Shown: positions 39,570 to 52,379 of the stretch, one piece after another
Layout of the letters: every line of letters starts with the position of its first letter
How positions within the stretch are numbered: position 1 is the stretch's first letter
From: Lycocorax pyrrhopterus obiensis
Taxonomy: Eukaryota; Chordata; Aves; Passeriformes; Paradisaeidae
NCBI GenBank assembly: GCA_014706295.1
Contig: JACSVZ010000007.1
Coordinates: 33,695,875-33,759,874, forward strand
DNA: 64,000 bases
Reading direction: 5' to 3'
The notes under the pieces: generated by a model
Databases searched by the model: none
The model's input: only the letters and a program-made list of their open reading frames with translations
What the model was told of the DNA's origin: nothing
Program-made: the position numbers and the translations under genes

Positions 39570-39960
39570 CACCAAGAGCTGTTGAAAATAATTGAGACGC
39601 TTGTCAACAGAGCGGGAGACTGGACTTCATCAAAACTGTTTTAGTCTCCAGGACTGATGACCTTTTGATGGAGTTTGTTTTAGTTAGGAATTAAGTGTCC
39701 AATCCTGTGTAGTGTGAAGCGCCTTCCCTGAGGTGCCGAGTATCCCTGTTTCTCTTGCGGTTGCTCTGGTGCTAAGCATCTCTGTCAAGACACCGAGCAC
39801 TTCGCAGAATAGCGCTTCAAACTGCTTTTGAAAGGAGAAACAAGGTTTCCACTTCTGTTTTTTAAAGAATGAATTTAAATTTGAAATACAGAATTGTTGT
39901 GAGTAATCCTCTGTTCATCGAGAATGAAAGCTATAAAGGAAACTAATTTAGCAGATTGAA
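39570..39960. promoter_or_regulatory. Candidate conserved non-coding block, CpG-enriched
   Basis: More CpG dinucleotides than the flanks (GAAGCGCC, GTGCCGAGTA, TTGCGGTT, CACCGAGCACTTCGCAG, ATAGCGC). No repeat family seen, and no other promoter feature. Confidence 0.3.
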
Positions 39961-39969
39961 ACTAAAATC

Positions 39970-41390
39970 ACTTTGTTAGCTAGAACTGGGGTATAAAGGC
40001 AGGTACTTTTCTGCAGGGAAAATACATGCATATAATTTTGCAGAAGAGGAATGCCAAAAAGAGTGCAATTCCCCAATTGTCCTCTGTTATTAATATTAGT
40101 ATTATAATGCTGATCATAATGTTTAAAGAAAAATATAAGGTTTCTGACTTGTTATATGTTTCCAATATTTTTTTTATTGCTGTAAACTGAGCCAGCTGAT
40201 GAACAGCCTCTAGGGATGAGACAGGATCACCCTTGTTTCCTGTTCAGCCTTGCTCCAACAAAAAGCTAATGAAAGAAAAGAACGTAATGGCCTTGCAACC
40301 CAGGTAAAAGGTTCAGGAGAGTTCACAGGTCAATTGATTTCTAATCTCACTTTACGTTATATTTCAATCAAAAAAAACCCAACCCAAAACAAAACCACTC
40401 CAGCTCCATAGCGCAAATGTATGTTTGGCAACAACACCCTGATTTTACCTTTTCTTTGAAAATTAAGTGTTAAACCCCTCGCAGCAGAAGGACACTATGT
40501 GAGGTGCAGCAGTGAGCATTCTAAGCAATTTGAAAAATTCTTCTGTTTAGCTATGTCAATATGGATGGTGGTATATCAGCACATATATGCACACACAAAT
40601 ATATTTCAAGGTGGAAATATTTAATTAGCCCATCTGCAAGCTTAAATAGCAAATCTGCATTCAGTACATTCTCAATTAATTTAGTGAAAATTACACCATT
40701 GACCATTTCTTTACTGCACTATCTCAGAATGGAGAAGGGAGAGATATTAGTTGCATCACTGTAGAGCAATGAGATTTCTGTAAGTCGTGATCTGCTGGCA
40801 TGTAATAACTCGATCTGCTTCATGCAGACAAAATATATTAAAAGTATGGACGAGTGAAGTTTGTGCCCCAGGGAGAAGGCAAGATAATGCATTGAAATTG
40901 TTCAGAGGTAGTTAGATACCTAATGGTCTAATATGTGAGCTATGTGAGGTCTGGGGTCTGGTTCTCATAAATTCTGGCTAGACTGATCCTGTAATTTCAA
41001 GCAAAGGATAAAAGCGTTAACCAGAGTCATCAGTGTTCAAGGTCCATGATGCTGGATATTATTCATGTAAAGATTCAAGAAAAACACTAAAAGGAAAGCT
41101 CTGGAGCATATGTGTTTCTATGTGACAATATATGTATATATGAAAATATGTGCTGTATTCCTTGTGTGTGTGTAGATATATGCACAGAAACATGCACCCA
41201 GTAAATGTGTACATTAGCATATGTACAGTTACACAGAAATCAGGCTAACAACTGAATAGCCAAAATAAGAGCTTTTTGTCATGTGTTTGGTGTTTTGTGT
41301 GTTTGTTGTGTGGTGTGGTGGGGTTTTGGTTGGTTGGTTGGTTGTTTTTGATCTCTTTAGCAAGTTAATCTATGGAAAAACAAAATGCTA
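39970..41390. other. Intron stretch with simple repeats, no gene seen
   Basis: AT-rich with TATG/GTGT runs (41125-41240). A possible regulatory part at 40770-40860 (TAATAACTCGATCTGC) is too weak to call. Confidence 0.5.
41279..41350 (+). repeat. G/T-only low-complexity tract with (GGTT)n
   Basis: Almost only G and T from 41282, ending in GGTT repeats (41326-41344). Confidence 0.9.
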
Positions 41391-41399
41391 GATCTATTT

Positions 41400-41780
41400 T
41401 ACTGCTGCTGCTTTGTAATATACATTGTATATCAACAACATTTTTACACTTAGCATCTACAATTTTTTTTAAGTTGTCTTGTGTTAATACATATTAACAA
41501 AACTTGCTTATGATTACAGCAAAACATGGTTAATGCATGCTGATACACTTGTTTTCTCACTTTGTACAGCAACTCTGAGCATATTAAACTAGTGAGGTCG
41601 CTCCAGTGGCTGAATAGTTGCCACTAGAATTGTGTATTATGCTTCCTGATAAGTACACAAATGTAGCGTAATACTGCCTTAATTCACACTTATAATTTTG
41701 CATCATCACTGCACACTAATCAAGAATTTGCTGTTTCAAAAACTATATAGCTGCAGAATTGAAATTAAAAGGCAAGAGAA
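41400..41780. promoter_or_regulatory. Candidate conserved non-coding block
   Basis: GTTAATACATATTAAC near 41483, TTATGATTACAGC near 41508, GGTTAATGCATGCTGATAC near 41528, CCTTAATTCACAC near 41677 and CACTAATCAAG near 41714. Many homeodomain and POU-like cores in repeat-free sequence. Confidence 0.4.
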
Positions 41781-42609
41781 AGTCATAAAAACTATCCCTT
41801 ATTGCACAAATTGTACAACACAGCATAGATACTAAAAATATCCTGGACTCCATAGATTTCATTTACCATTGTTTCCTTAAGCAGTATTTAAGTTATATTT
41901 GTCCTGTGGTTTCTAGTATTATAAAATGTAGTCATTCTGTGACTGTAAAATATCACCTGGATGTTACCATGGATTTACTTAAATCTTTGGATGGGAATGG
42001 AAAGAATCTCACGTACACCTCTCTACTCCCAGAATGAGTTCTCACCAGCTTCAAGGGCTCTGACCACTTTGTTCTCTGGACTCCAGAGTTAGACCTTGGG
42101 AGCAAAAAGATCATATGATGGTAGAGGGATTCTTATCTCTTTCTTGATAATATGATTGTTTTCTCTTACTTCTAAGTACATCCTGATTTAAGAACTCTGA
42201 GTTTTTGTCTTTCTGAGTGCTCATGATTTGCAAATATTTTAGTAACTAAGCTAAATCTCCTTTTGCCTTGATACATACTTTTTAATATTAAACAGAGGAC
42301 AGGATAAAAAAGCAGATCAACAAAGAACGTTGTTACATTATCTTCAGAATTTTTTCTTTGTCTGTGATGTATCCCTGTTTACTTCTTTCCAGTTCTGTAA
42401 CGAAGTATTCCCTTGAGAACTCATGCGAAGAGTTCCATATTGTTTGACACCAGAGGTCTATCTGCATAGTGTGAGGCCTTCTTAGATGCCCAAAAGACTG
42501 AGGGGGAGTTGAAAGGGGCTACAGCATGAGTACTGCATGTTAAGGTGCAACCCCTCCCTCCCTTCAAATTTAATTACGTGCATGTGGAGGGCATGATCCA
42601 TTTCTGCAC

Positions 42610-42670
42610 TTTTGACACCTGTGTGCCAGTTTTACAGAAGAAAGTACTGAGGCCATGAGTCCAGTGAGGA
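42610..42670 (-). repeat. Possible MIR-like fragment
   Basis: CCAGTTTTACAGAAGAAAGT then ACTGAGGCCATGAG resembles the antisense MIR core (TTTTACAGATGAGGAAACTGAGGC). Short; may be chance. Confidence 0.3.
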
Positions 42671-42809
42671 GGCAGCTGGAGCTGCTCTGGTTCTGTGCAA
42701 CTGCTTTTTTCATCTTGGGGTTGTGTGAGAGAGACAATGTAAAGAGTCCTGTTAACACCACTGCTTTTGAGCTGGTGTTTTCCAGCTTGAGCTTAAAATG
42801 ATGCATTTG

Positions 42810-43420
42810 TGTTTAAAAAAAAAAGTTTGCTCTCCTGGAGACTTGCTCTGATTCAAAATATGGACTTCTTTTTAAAAAGAGCGCTGATTTTAACATTATT
42901 AAATTTAGCTTTCTGTGTAACATTTCCACATGCGTTTTCAATTAGTACTTTGAAAATTACAGATTTTTGTCAACCCTTAATTACAGGGCAATAACACACC
43001 CATGTCTATTTGACTGACTCATTTGGATGATTGTTCTGACAAAAGCAAAGATCATCTGGCAGGTTTGTAAGGACAAACTATCCAAAACTGCATCTAATTT
43101 TGAGGTCCTCAACTCAAAATTCTTTATTTTGCACACGCAAAGATCAAAAACATAGCCAAACTGTACAGTTATATGTGTACTACTTGACCTGTGAAAGCAA
43201 ATCTGTTAGGATTGTACCACCTGAAAATTAGAGATCACATTAATGCCTCTTGGATAAACTGCCCCTCGAAATTTTTATAGCAAGTTTTATAGAGCAATTG
43301 CAAACTATCTAGAGCTGCTTTTCAGTAATTAGATGAGCTATTAGGTGGAAAATTGGCAGACTAATGAGTGATTTAAGACACAAAATACTCAGCTTGCATG
43401 GGCAGGATTATGGAAGGGTT
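42810..43420. promoter_or_regulatory. Candidate conserved non-coding block(s)
   Basis: Two parts, 42840-43040 (AACATTATTAAATTTAGC, TTTTCAATTAGTACTTTG, CCTTAATTACAGGGCAATAA) and 43240-43400 (GAGCAATTGC, CAGTAATTAGATGAGC, GACTAATGAGTG). Rich in TAATTA-type sites. Confidence 0.38.
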
Positions 43421-43429
43421 AGATATTTT

Positions 43430-46400
43430 CAGAAAAATGTTGTAAAAGATAACATGGTTGACCCAAAATCAAATACGTCTCAGAATATTAATGTATTTTT
43501 TCCTGTATGAACTTTTAAAACCTATTATTTTCCCAAAATGAAAGACTAAACATAGATGCTAAGAATAAAATAACAATCCAAGAGCCCTATGCATTTTCTA
43601 AGATCAGAGGTATGTATCTGCTGTCTTCTTTCTGTCTGTCTAACTCACTCTGAGGAGAGCAGAGACTATACTGAAGTACATAAGGGGTATCAGAATTCCT
43701 TTACGTTCCAGTGTTTTCCCTCCTTCAGGGAATGGATCAGACAGTGAGTGCACAGGGACAACATGACCTGTGAATACTCACAAACCAAAACACAGCTGGC
43801 AGGTCTAATTTTAGGTCCTTTAGCCTTGATCATGTCCCTTTAATGTATTGAGTGGAAAAAGAAAAGCACTTAAAATACAGGAAACATCACAGAAGGTCCA
43901 AATTCCTCTTTAAATAGAGCCTCTACATTGATGTGTTTTTCCTCAACTCTGGTTTTGTTTAATTTTCTGTGTGATTTTTTTTTAAATGCATGTGAAATTT
44001 GCCAGGTCGGCAGCCCTGGAGACAGAAGTCCCCTATCAACAGAAAGGTTGCTGCAATGCGAAGTGGAAATTTGCATTTCCTACAATGACTTGCTGGTGTG
44101 CCACAGCCCTGACCTAAAAGGACTACCTTTAAGCTTGAGAACATTTAGTTTCCACACCTCATTCCCAGCCTTGTCTTAGACAAGCAGGGAAACAATAGGA
44201 TTTATTTTTATTTTCTATTTGATCTAATGGGAGGAAGATAGGGCCTCAGACCTTGACTTAGTATCATTTTGTATGACTTTCTGAAATTCTTTTCCAAGAT
44301 GCTGAAAAAGCTGGGGATTTCCATGCAGACACGCAATGCAGAGATTGCATGAATTATCAAACTATACTTTAAAAAGCTTTCCCTTCAGTGAAGTTTTAAA
44401 AACTTCTTCCTTCAGTGCTCAATATCCAAGCCATTTTCTACAGCAGACAGTTTTTATCTTTCAATTGCCAAAAAGATTCATTTTCCAAGTACCAAGTTCC
44501 TAAGCAAAAAGGCTTTATATTTCTGTGAAGGTGGATTCCTGTTTTACAAACATATAGAGAGGCAATTTTGAGGGACTTTCACGCTCAAAAAATTAATTCA
44601 CGGTTTTATCAGAATATGACACTGATTTGGTACTTTTAATTGTGAAGACTGTGTAAGAAATTTTACAAAAGCTTTATTAGAAAGCATAGCTTTTGATAGA
44701 ACTGTTTTTCCATCTGTGTTGATTTTTCTTCCTTAGTTTTTGCTTTTTCATTAGATTTGAGAGATCTATTTGCTGGTTTGTTTGTTTGTTTGCTTTTAAT
44801 ATCTTAAAACATCTTGTTTTCTTGGTTTGTTTCTTTCGTTTTCCAGGAATTCCTCAAAATGTAAGTGTATAAAAAGCAGAGTGTTTGGAGTGGGCAAACT
44901 AATGTACAGCATTGATCCCATCTTGTAAGCACAGCAGCCCTGGAGAGAAATAAAACTTAAATAGACAATTTTCTGTCAGCTTGCATAGCCCACTAGGTCT
45001 GAAACTTGAGAACTTTTTGCTTTGTGTTACGGTGTAACCCTGTCCTACTTGCGACACATGAGCTGATCATAAGCAGCAAACACTTCGGTTCTGTCAAAAC
45101 TTTTATTCCTAGTCTAATGGACTCTTTCCCATGATCAGATGCCACACAGACTTTCAGGAAGGAAGTCAGAAATTATTTCCTGGAATCCATGTTATAATCT
45201 TAACAGAGAACCCAGAAAAATGGAAGATCAAATGTGATGTGACTTTACTCATCTGTGCAGCCATTCCAACAAAATCCCCCCAAATTAAAATGTTTTCTTT
45301 GATATTTTCAGATCAGTTAGGCCATTTCAGGCCATGGTAATCTTTGATCATTCTTCAATTTATACAGATAGAAGATAGAGAGGCCAGAAACTTTGCAGGT
45401 TTGTGGAGTTGGTAGATATACAAAGCTCAGCTTTCAAGCTCTCTATGTTGTCATGAATTGCAAAAAGGGAATATGGCAATTTTGCAAAGTACATTTTTAT
45501 TGTTCTTTTGGTCTTCATCTTCTCTTTCCCTCAACAGAAACCCCATTTTGTCTATAGTTCTCCCACAGACAAATTGAAGGAATTGGGCTTCAATTAAGGC
45601 TGCTTAGTGATCTATAAAATGCAGTGCAATGGATACAACACCTCTGAGACAAAGTGTTGTGTTAGATAATTATAGTAACAGTACTCTTCTTACTGACAAA
45701 AAATTATCCAACATCAAGAACTATCTTAACTGCTTTGACTAATGAAGTTAAGTTGCATTTTCTCTGTCCAGTAGAGCTGATGGAAAAGCAGGGAAAGTAA
45801 ACAGAGAAAACTATATCAGTTCACAAAAATTTTGCCATGTGAGACAGACAAGCTAAACTTTTCAGATAGCTTAGAGGTACTATAAAGATATACACAAAAT
45901 GAAATACTTGATCCAATTAAAATGTCCTACAAGCACCTGACACTTTACACACTTATTTTACATATAAAATGAGCTCTGTTTTGAAGTAATTTTCTTGAAA
46001 TTAAAGGCCATGCCTATAGACACCACCAATCTTAGGAATTAAAACTTTTGGTTTCTATTCCGAGATACAGGGTACACCAATAACTGCAAAATAGCATCCT
46101 GACCTCATTCTCAATGTCCGGTTTAGGACCTGTAAAAGACAGCTAAAATGTCAAGAAAAATTTAAGACAAAATATATCGGTGGAAACAAAATGGTGCACA
46201 TTATTTAACTTAAATAATGCTAGAGATTTTAGTGAGCCCATTTGTGAGAGGGAGGGATTTGAAATTTTACAGGTCAGTGTTAGGAGTGTGCTTTTGCTTT
46301 CCCTATAAAAATATAACAACTTGTCTGCAGATAAGTGTTAGCAAAAATTACAGTTCACAGATGCTTACTGAAGTCTTTCTGTGTTTGGATAGGTAAACCT

Positions 46401-49400
46401 TCAGAAATTTAGTCCTAAATAGCCAGAATCATGAATCCCACACCACCTAGTGCTTGTGAAACTGCACTCAGGCTGTAGAGGGACTATATGTACTATGGCA
46501 AGGCTGTTTCCGCGTAGCTGAGAGTCATAGCCAGGCATTGAAGCAATGAACTATTATCCCACACCTACGATTCCTCCTGATACCCAGGACTGTGATGGAG
46601 GAAGCTGACAGAGTTAAATGCAGAGGGGACCAAAGCTGTCCAAAAGAGTGAAGGATGTAGTTTGTGTCACACTGACAGATACTATGAAACAAAGGAGGAG
46701 GTGAAGAGGGACTGGCTGAGTAAGGAGGATGACTCCAGTTGTTTCCCTGGATGACTCCAAGGAAATGAGGAGACTCCAGCTGTAAAGGGGTAGAATTGGA
46801 GCACTGGGAGAAGGTGACTGCGAATTAATTAAGCTAGTAGGAACGAACTGGAAGGAGGCAGCTGCTGGACTTAGACCCTGGGATTTGAGTGGGATGAGGG
46901 AAATGAGGAAGGAAAAAGAAATATCAGGGCTGGTGAAATGGGTGATGGAGGCTGGACGAAGAGCTGGGACCTGACTTAGCTCCTCCCATTTCATTGCAAA
47001 AGAGGAACCTCCCACTAATGCACTCCTTTGAAGGCACTAATGGCAGGCATTGGTGGCAAACATTAAAAGAAAAACACCACACAGCTTTCTTTACATTACT
47101 CCCCTGTGGTCCCTCTTGCCACACAGATGTGGGATGTAGAGGAAACAGGTGACAGCACCCTGTACGGAGTCCCTAGTCTAGGAAGGTCCACAGTAATGGA
47201 GCAGGACCATTTCAAAGGAAGTCCTGCTCAGAGCTGGAGCGGTGCACACTCCCTTTTTCTGTGGGGGGTGCTGCAGATGCCAGCATGTACAGGCTGGAGC
47301 ATGTTCAGTACAGATGGAGTCTTTGAAGAATTTAGCTGACAAACTCTTAAATGTCTTTACTAAACTAGTGCTAATTGAAAATTTTCAAAGGTTTATAGCT
47401 TGGCCAAATGTGGGTGGATTTTCAAAGAGATGGCAAAAGGCACATCCCCAAGAGCAGGGCCATCCCTTCTCCAAATGTTATGCTTCTGTTCCAAAGCACA
47501 TTCTCCTCAATTAAATATAGCAAGAAACAACATACCAATATTTTCCTTTAATTTCATTTTCAGAAATGGCTGAATCATTTTTGCTAAAACTTTCCAAAAT
47601 AATTGAGGCTTGGGCAAACATTCTGCAGACTAAATATCAATTTAGAAAGAAAAGTTTAGCAAATGGAAATACTGTCTTACAAGGGGAATACCTGTTCTGT
47701 CTAAAATAAACTGAAAGGACAAGTTTTAGATGTCCTTTTCCAGAAATTAGGAAGAGAGGGACTGGTAGTAAGTTTCTGCAGATTAGTAGCAGTGCTCATA
47801 AGGACAGAATTTGTCTTTAAATGCATTCCTCATATTTAAACGCTTACACAGGTTAATTCAGTGCAGATATTACTAGTGAGTGATTTGCCTGCATGGGAAG
47901 GTTACTTCTATGGTGTTGCCAAATGCAGTGAGGCTTTGGCAGTTACATAGTGATAGCAAATCACAGTCACGTAAATTAAAATTCCCTCAGGGTGGCTTCA
48001 ATTTCTGTATCTAACTTGCTCAAAATACTTTTAAAATTTGCATTGCAGAGTTAGCATGATTTACTCATTCGAAGTGTGTCCTGTGCCCTCTCTCTTCACC
48101 CTTGGATGTGTTACTAACTCCTGCTTTTTCATAATATCCTGGCCGAGTGCCCCTCTGCAGTGTCAGAATTTCCAGCAGGTGAATACTGACTTTGCATTCT
48201 GCTTTACAAAAGAGCTACAGGTTATGTTTTTTCTGTTGCACCCCGACAAACCTAACTAACACAAATTCTAACCATCTGTATTAAAACAATGATGCACACT
48301 TTTGAGGCTGCTGGAGAAATGGCAGATTTTGCCATATATCTAGAATACTTACCTTTACATCCCATCCCCCACTCCTTTTTTACAGAAATGGTGGATAATA
48401 CATTTCCCTTAGGGAGGATTTAAAAGCATTTTCTATTATGATGGCTAACATGTAGGCTCCTATCACTGTGGAGATGAAGCCTACTTTCACCAAAACAAAA
48501 TTTACTTTCCTCTGGCTAGCAAGTTCCACACTGGAATAGGCATCAAGGCGATTGTCAATTCACACAGTAACTTTTGCACTGCTCACCTAATTCAGCTGGT
48601 GGGGAGCAAATGACACTTCAGCATATTGGGAGCCATAGACATAAACCTGAGATCCTTGAATTAGAGTCTGGACCACCAAAGATGTGCCTGTAATTTGCAA
48701 ATGCTTGGTGTGTCCATGGGGATCCCAGAAAACTTACAAAGCCATTTACCTCAGAAAGGAGAGATGTTCAGCTGGGAAGTGAACATAACACAACCTGAGG
48801 AAAGCAGTATTATCCCAGGTTCTGTGCTATCAAATTCTTTCATCAGGCAAACTGGAAAGAGGGAAGTGCTCAACTGTCAGCAGTATGTTACCATCACTCG
48901 CGGAACTGGAAAAATTTTTTGGGAAACTGGTAGAAGCTTAGAAGAGAGATACACAGAAGCAATCAGTGAAGAGTAACAGGCAGTTGTGGATTTTATACGC
49001 AATTCATTGAATGGTTCCTTGAATTGCACCAGTTGCATGCCAGAAAGTACAAGCAGAGACCTCCAGACTGGGCTTTACATGGAGAGCTGTACCTGGTACA
49101 AATGTCTTGTCTGGAATTTAGAGAACATGTTAAGCCTTTGTATGTGGGCTCCGGGAGCTCCTCTTGTTCTGGTCTGTATTGTGCTAACAGCCCTTAATCC
49201 TAACAGAAGTTCGTGAGTTTGTTTTGGTAGGGGGGAAAAGAAGCAGAAGAAATTTGCGCATTTAGTCTTAAGTATATTTCTAACCCTTAGAAAGGCTATG
49301 TGAGGCATCTGTAAGGAGTCTCTCTCAAAGAAAGGTTCTTTACCGTGGCTCAGAAAGTAGTACAGCTTGAGGTATTTTATACCAGCCTATAAGGCACTAG

Positions 49401-49430
49401 ATTTAAATTGGTGTGCAGTGAAACATTTAA
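43430..49430. other. Long intron stretch with no gene seen
   Basis: No exon or clear repeat. An octamer ATTTGCAT lies at 44069-44076. A G/A-rich part spans about 46590-46990, where a 133-codon minus-strand frame (46614-47015) is open because of the base bias. TTTG repeats lie at 44778-44790. Confidence 0.5.
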
Positions 49431-49439
49431 ATATACTAT

Positions 49440-49990
49440 AGCAAATGAAATATGGTCCAATAGGTTTTTTATGGTCCGGCTATGCTTTTTCTTTTCAATC
49501 ACTAGCCTGGGGCGAACAAGTCGGCTTTAAAATGTCTATTTTAGCTATGCTTTTATCACCTCTGTCTTTTAGGAAGTTTGATTTCTTTTTTCATTTCTTC
49601 TCTTTGATAAAAAAAGAGCTGAGATCTCTGAATGGGTTATTTATCTCTTATGTTTAATCTATTTATCTGTCAATGGACATGCTGCTTTAGAAGTGTTTTA
49701 TATTACTAATTAATTTAATTTCACATACTGTACTCCATGTTAACACATTTTCTATTATACACTATAATGCGATACAGGGCCTTCCCTCAGCAACCTTACC
49801 TTAAAGCTTTAATTGCTTTCCTCTAAGACTCAGCTGATGTTTGATTTATCTGATTTCTTTGTATAAAGATTCCCTGTTTTACAATGTGTACGCAAGCCAT
49901 TAAATTGGTGTTGATGTTTATCTAGCAAACTTACCAATTGGTGATAGTATACATCCCTTTATGAATTTATGACTGGGCAATAAAAGAAGT
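49440..49990. promoter_or_regulatory. Candidate enhancer with homeodomain and MEIS-type cores
   Basis: CTGTCAA (49677-49683) is a MEIS/TGIF-type site in reverse. ACTAATTAATTTAATTTC near 49705, CTTTAATTGC near 49807, TTGATTTATCTGATTTC near 49842 and GCAATAAAAG near 49977 add homeodomain and HOX/PBX-like cores. Repeat-free. Not aligned. Confidence 0.42.
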
Positions 49991-50479
49991 GTCAGAAGCC
50001 CTGTTGTTGTCTCTATCAGGTCACTCTGTTAGTTTATGTTTAGAAAGACAACATGGCCTGCCACTGACTTACACAGTGATTTGAAGGATTGACGCCTGCA
50101 GTCAAAATCTGTTATGAATTTCTAGCCATGAAATGAATTTTTTTTCCTTTTTTGAGGGGAAAAGGTGAATAAATTGGAGAAGAGAAAAGGGGTAAGACAG
50201 CTTGAGCAGGTTTGAAGACAGTGTGGACTTCATCTGACATACATTGTTGTTTACATAATGGAAAAGCTGAACCAAAATGCCAGATCCCCAAGCTATGTGA
50301 AGTTCAGAGTCTGGATCCAAGTATTGCAGCTTGAATTCTCTCTGGCTCTCAAGAACCTAAATGTAGATACCACATATTAAAATGCATGAAAATGAATGAT
50401 AGTAAATAATCAATGTAGAGTGGGAAATCTGGTCCTTTGATCTGTCAGGTTTCATCACATAACACAAGCATAAGGACAT

Positions 50480-51250
50480 ATGGTATTTTAAAGCTGCATT
50501 TGAAGAGATGCCTACGCTGACTTTTATCCTTATTTACAAATAGTCAGCAATAAAGGCTGTAATCTTGCAGATAACACTATGGATGTGCATAAGTCTTCTT
50601 GCACAGAGTTCATTTTAGGATTGAGATGTGATTAATATAGCTAGGAAACATTTGGAAAATGCATGCATACTTTTGAATGCATTAAATGAGCCCAATATTA
50701 TAGCTCTTAAGTAAAGAGTAGGTAGATGTATTTATCTCTGCTGGTTTGTTTCAAATCCAGAAAGCTGTATTGTTTCTGTAAAACCTCTTCATTAGCTATT
50801 TCATTGTTACATTTACTTCCCAGTCATTAAAGATCCATCCCACTTTCCTTACGTATGGATGACGTCTATCGGCTTCAGTGAGAACTAATTGCACATGAGG
50901 TGAAAGAATTCAAATTAGGATTACCAATATATGACCACACGGAAAAGCAAGCATGAAATATCCTAATTCTTTTTAGATGCAAAGTAACTTATGAACAAAA
51001 CCCATTGTGGCTGACTCTCACAAGCTTAAAGCATTGTGAAAGAAAAATTAAAATGGGCAAGGCTAATTAATTTGCTAAAATCCATTGTTAATGCAGTGTT
51101 TTCAGTCCTCCTGAATGCTGCTCTCATGACATTTGGTGTCTTTCTAAAGAACCGTCCCAGCTGTAAATATTGTTTTTTCTTTCCTCTGAGAATATAAGCT
51201 TCCATTTAAATAAGTAAATTCCTAGACCTCATGATAAAATAGAAAGCTTG
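50480..51250. promoter_or_regulatory. Candidate enhancer block
   Basis: TGTGATTAATATAGC near 50627, TGACGTC (7 of 8 CRE bases, 50860-50866), GAACTAATTGCAC near 50881, CAAATTAGGATTACC near 50911, GCTAATTAATTTGC near 51063. No simple repeats over about 770 bases. Confidence 0.42.
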
Positions 51251-51439
51251 GAAGCCAGAATAGCATGCTTCTTAGACTTTAAAGGCAAAAAAAGATCAGC
51301 CTTTTAAAGACTGTATTCCTTTTAAAGTCCTTTTCTGAAGTGTCACAATTTTTAACTTTTTTTGGACTCTAGTGTTGGGTTGTTTTGGATGAGGGAAGGC
51401 ATAAGAAGGCGAGAGCTTTTTGGCTTTTCAATTTTTGGG

Positions 51440-52370
51440 ATTAGCAAGGAATGAGTGGCTGCATGGCTATTCTAAAGGCTTTTTAAAAACTGTGTCACAT
51501 ATACCAGAAGAGATAGTATCATCTGGCAAATTGCTGCTGAATGAAATAGTAATCAAAATATGTGACAAAAGCTACGAGCTCCCTCCGACGACTCCGACAG
51601 GGCTCACGCCACGGTGGGGTTATTGAAAATCACTCCTTTAAAACTCTGCGCAGGAAAGCCAAGCCATCGAGGACTTCAGCCCACTAGCACTTTTTCCTAG
51701 CAGTGGCATTTGCTGCTGTGAATTCAGGTCTCCGTTGACTTTGGCTGATCCGAGCACTGCTCCCTGTCGGGCGAGCTTGCAGGATCGGGCCCTTGGATGA
51801 TACATGTAGGACTCTGGAAGACCAGCTTTTACTGCTCATATGTTTGGCAGGCAGATTTGATAATCAGTGCTGTTCTAGAACCTTACACCATCTCAGTGAA
51901 TATAAATTGATGGTGTAAAGCAAATGGGCAACTGGCGGGAAGCCAAACACGGAGGGGAGAGAAGACGGTTTATTGTTGAGGGGGCAGCCCGGTGTTCTAC
52001 AGCAGAGCTTTCTGTTCACAACAGCTCTGCAGAGCTGCTGAGTTCGAGTGTGGCCTCTGAAGTGTATGAAATAATAACAGTTTTATTTCTCCTGACACAA
52101 GCACGGAAGCTGTTTGCTGCCACCTCAGAACTGTTACCCTGCAATGCAAAAGTACCAACAAGGCAGGCTGGATGCAATGTTATTATAAACAGTGCCGCAG
52201 TAAACTTCAGGAAAAGCCCATTATACGGTGATAGCCTGTTTGTCAGGAGAAAAGTTCACTAATGTATATGGGAAGCAGAGCTCCTCATTCGCTGATATGT
52301 CTGAGTCTATTTTGTTGCACTTTTACCTTTATTTACTGTGCAGGTGCTGCTGAGGATAACCTCGGAAAAC
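51440..52370. promoter_or_regulatory. Candidate enhancer block, CpG-enriched, with inverted repeat
   Basis: Locally CpG-rich (CCGACGACTCCGACAGG, GTCGGGCGAGC, GGATCGGGCCC) in an AT-rich intron, with a hairpin-type inverted repeat at 51881-51920. A 112-codon frame (51924-52262) is open, but its peptide shows no known domain and no splice signals were verified. An unannotated transcript start is an alternative explanation for the CpG rise. Confidence 0.42.
51881..51920. repeat. Inverted repeat, 12-base arms
   Basis: CCTTACACCATC (51881-51892) pairs with GATGGTGTAAAG (51909-51920) at 11 of 12 positions across a 16-base loop. Confidence 0.8.
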
Positions 52371-52379
52371 ACAAAAAGA

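Noticed and set aside
44778..44790. TTTG repeat as a functional site
   Set aside because: Ordinary short simple repeat.
46614..47015. 133-codon minus-strand frame
   Set aside because: Serine/proline-rich composition comes from the purine bias of the plus strand; no known protein family.
51924..52262. 112-codon open frame on the plus strand
   Set aside because: No recognisable domain, no verified splice or start context, and it lies within intron; openness is explained by higher GC and chance.
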